Below, piece by piece: positions 62,901-64,000 of a stretch of 64,000 nt of DNA. A program made the position numbers and the translations under genes. Position 1 is the stretch's first letter. Each line of letters starts with the position of its first letter. The notes beneath the pieces were generated by a model, which was given only the letters and a program-made list of their open reading frames with translations, did not search any database and had not been told where the DNA came from. The stretch lies in the NCBI GenBank assembly GCA_008921705.1, contig VFFE01006594.1, positions 200,980 to 264,979 of the forward strand, in the 5' to 3' direction. The DNA comes from Burhinus oedicnemus. Taxonomy: Eukaryota; Chordata; Aves; Charadriiformes; Burhinidae.

Positions 62901-64000
62901 TTGTGGATACTTGTGACACCTTTGATGATGTCACCCTCTGTGACCTGAGTTCCTCATGTAGAGCTAGTGCTAGAGGTGGGGTTTCATCATTCAGTTATTT
63001 AAGATGCAAGGCAGAGACTGCACTACACAGAAACTTCTCTGCTGGTCTAAACCAGTCTCCTTTGTCTCTCCCTCTTTCAAGAAACGTGGTTCTTGCAAAT
63101 AACCCTTTTACCTTTCCTTACCAATATGAACAAGGAGATAAAAGGCACACAAGTTGCTTGTTCCTTTTTGTGTATGTGTGACTCATGCTCCTTCAAATCA
63201 AAGAGCACCTAGACTTAAAATAATTCTTCAAGGCCCAACCTCAACACGCAGAACTTCAGAGTGTATATATGCTTTTATGTTTGTATATAGAATTCCACTA
63301 AATACATATTGAACAAAAGTAGAATTTGATCCCATCTCCTGACTGGCAACACCCTGTCAAGCAAAGACACACCTATGGGCTTGTTCATTTAATCTCCCTT
63401 TCCTAAATACTTCGACAGGTTAAAAAAACCAGGCTGCTATAATACATACGCACATCAAGATGCACTCGCTTCATTCATGATTCTCCTCTTGCGCTCATGG
63501 ACAGTTATGTTCAGTTACCATATTAACTCCAGGGAACTTGTAAGAAACTGAGAATTTGTTCTGAATTACTATCCATTCCCAGTGGTATTGCTCTGACCTG
63601 TGGAAGACACAGTACTGTTAATATCTGCCTCAAATTGCCCTATCCCCATTACAGGCAAAGATCTTTCACCATCATAAGAGCAAGATCCTGTTCGAAGAAT
63701 GGACAAATCACTCTGATTCATTTGCAACAATTGGGACTTTTCTGCAACAACAGTCAGTCTTTTTTCTTCCTCATAAGACAACATAAGCTTCTGTTAGTTG
63801 TGTTCAGTGTTAGCCAAAAAGTTCATGCAAAAGGCAGAAAAAAATTTAATGATTTCCTCATTAAGATCACACTATTTTTGGTACCTTTAGAGTTTCATCC
63901 CTCAGGAGCTAGAGGGCTATGGGAGTCTCTCTTTCCGAATTACATGCAATACACACAGGTAAAGCTTAGAAATGTGAATCCTACAGAGCTCCAAAACCAG
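59956..64000. other. Non-coding stretch, no gene recognised (contains one microsatellite)
   Basis: No gene is supported. A 142-codon minus-strand open frame (61,033-61,461) begins with a hydrophobic, signal-peptide-like N-terminus but has no recognised domain. Two imperfect copies of 'gctggaagactt' lie near 60,582 and 60,700. The window ends without crossing into a recognisable exon. Confidence 0.5.
60293..60306. repeat. (GT)7 microsatellite
   Basis: Seven uninterrupted GT units, followed by the imperfect extension 'acatgtg'. Confidence 0.95.

Noticed and set aside
1..64000. CRISPR arrays, operons, bacterial or phage features
   Set aside because: No regularly spaced repeats, ribosome-binding sites or gene clusters are present, and the CR1 and LTR content identifies vertebrate, probably avian, DNA.
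1..64000. tRNA, snRNA or rRNA genes
   Set aside because: I looked for the internal promoter boxes of tRNAs and the conserved cores of U6 and other small RNAs by eye and saw none. A covariance-model scan would be decisive.

Overview
This 64 kb window looks like an intergenic or intronic stretch of a bird chromosome. It is AT-rich and has no operons, rRNA, tRNA or recognisable host exons. The recognisable content is transposable elements, dominated by CR1 LINEs, the main LINE family of birds. CR1 copies of clearly different ages are present: two long copies whose ORF2 can still be read, two short 3' ends, and about nine heavily decayed pieces recognised from antisense CR1 sequence such as the 'in-frame reverse transcriptase' and '3' UTR' blocks.

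Layout from left to right. Positions 1-16,170 are non-coding sequence with old minus-strand CR1 pieces near 3.2, 8.4-9.3 and 13.9-14.2 kb. An old CR1 reverse-transcriptase piece (16.17-16.45 kb) sits beside a long minus-strand CR1 (16.73-19.56 kb). Positions 19.6-27.9 kb are plain sequence with one L2/MIR-like tail near 25.8 kb, and a plus-strand CR1 3' end lies at 27.9 kb. The best-structured locus is 28.43-32.56 kb: a solo LTR of ERVL-like avian type, on the minus strand, split by a 3.36 kb plus-strand CR1. That CR1 keeps an ORF1 esterase remnant and a 670-codon open stretch of ORF2. Old CR1 debris follows at 33.65, 35.1-36.5 and 38.4 kb. A CpG-rich, promoter-like or LTR-like island lies at 40.35-40.82 kb. 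From 41 kb to the end the sequence is mostly featureless, with old CR1 pieces at 49.8, 57.3-57.7 and 59.0-59.45 kb and fragments that resemble palindromic sauropsid repeats at 49.7 and 59.9 kb.

The genes do not work together as a system: the only convincing coding sequences are the ORFs of retrotransposons, and all of them are broken. Nearly all CR1 pieces lie on the minus strand. If the window is intronic, this would fit a host gene transcribed on the plus strand, but that is inference. I did not find a convincing undescribed biological system. The items most worth a second look are the nested LTR/CR1 locus and the CpG-rich island near 40.5 kb. Family assignments rest on recall of consensus patterns, not on a database search.
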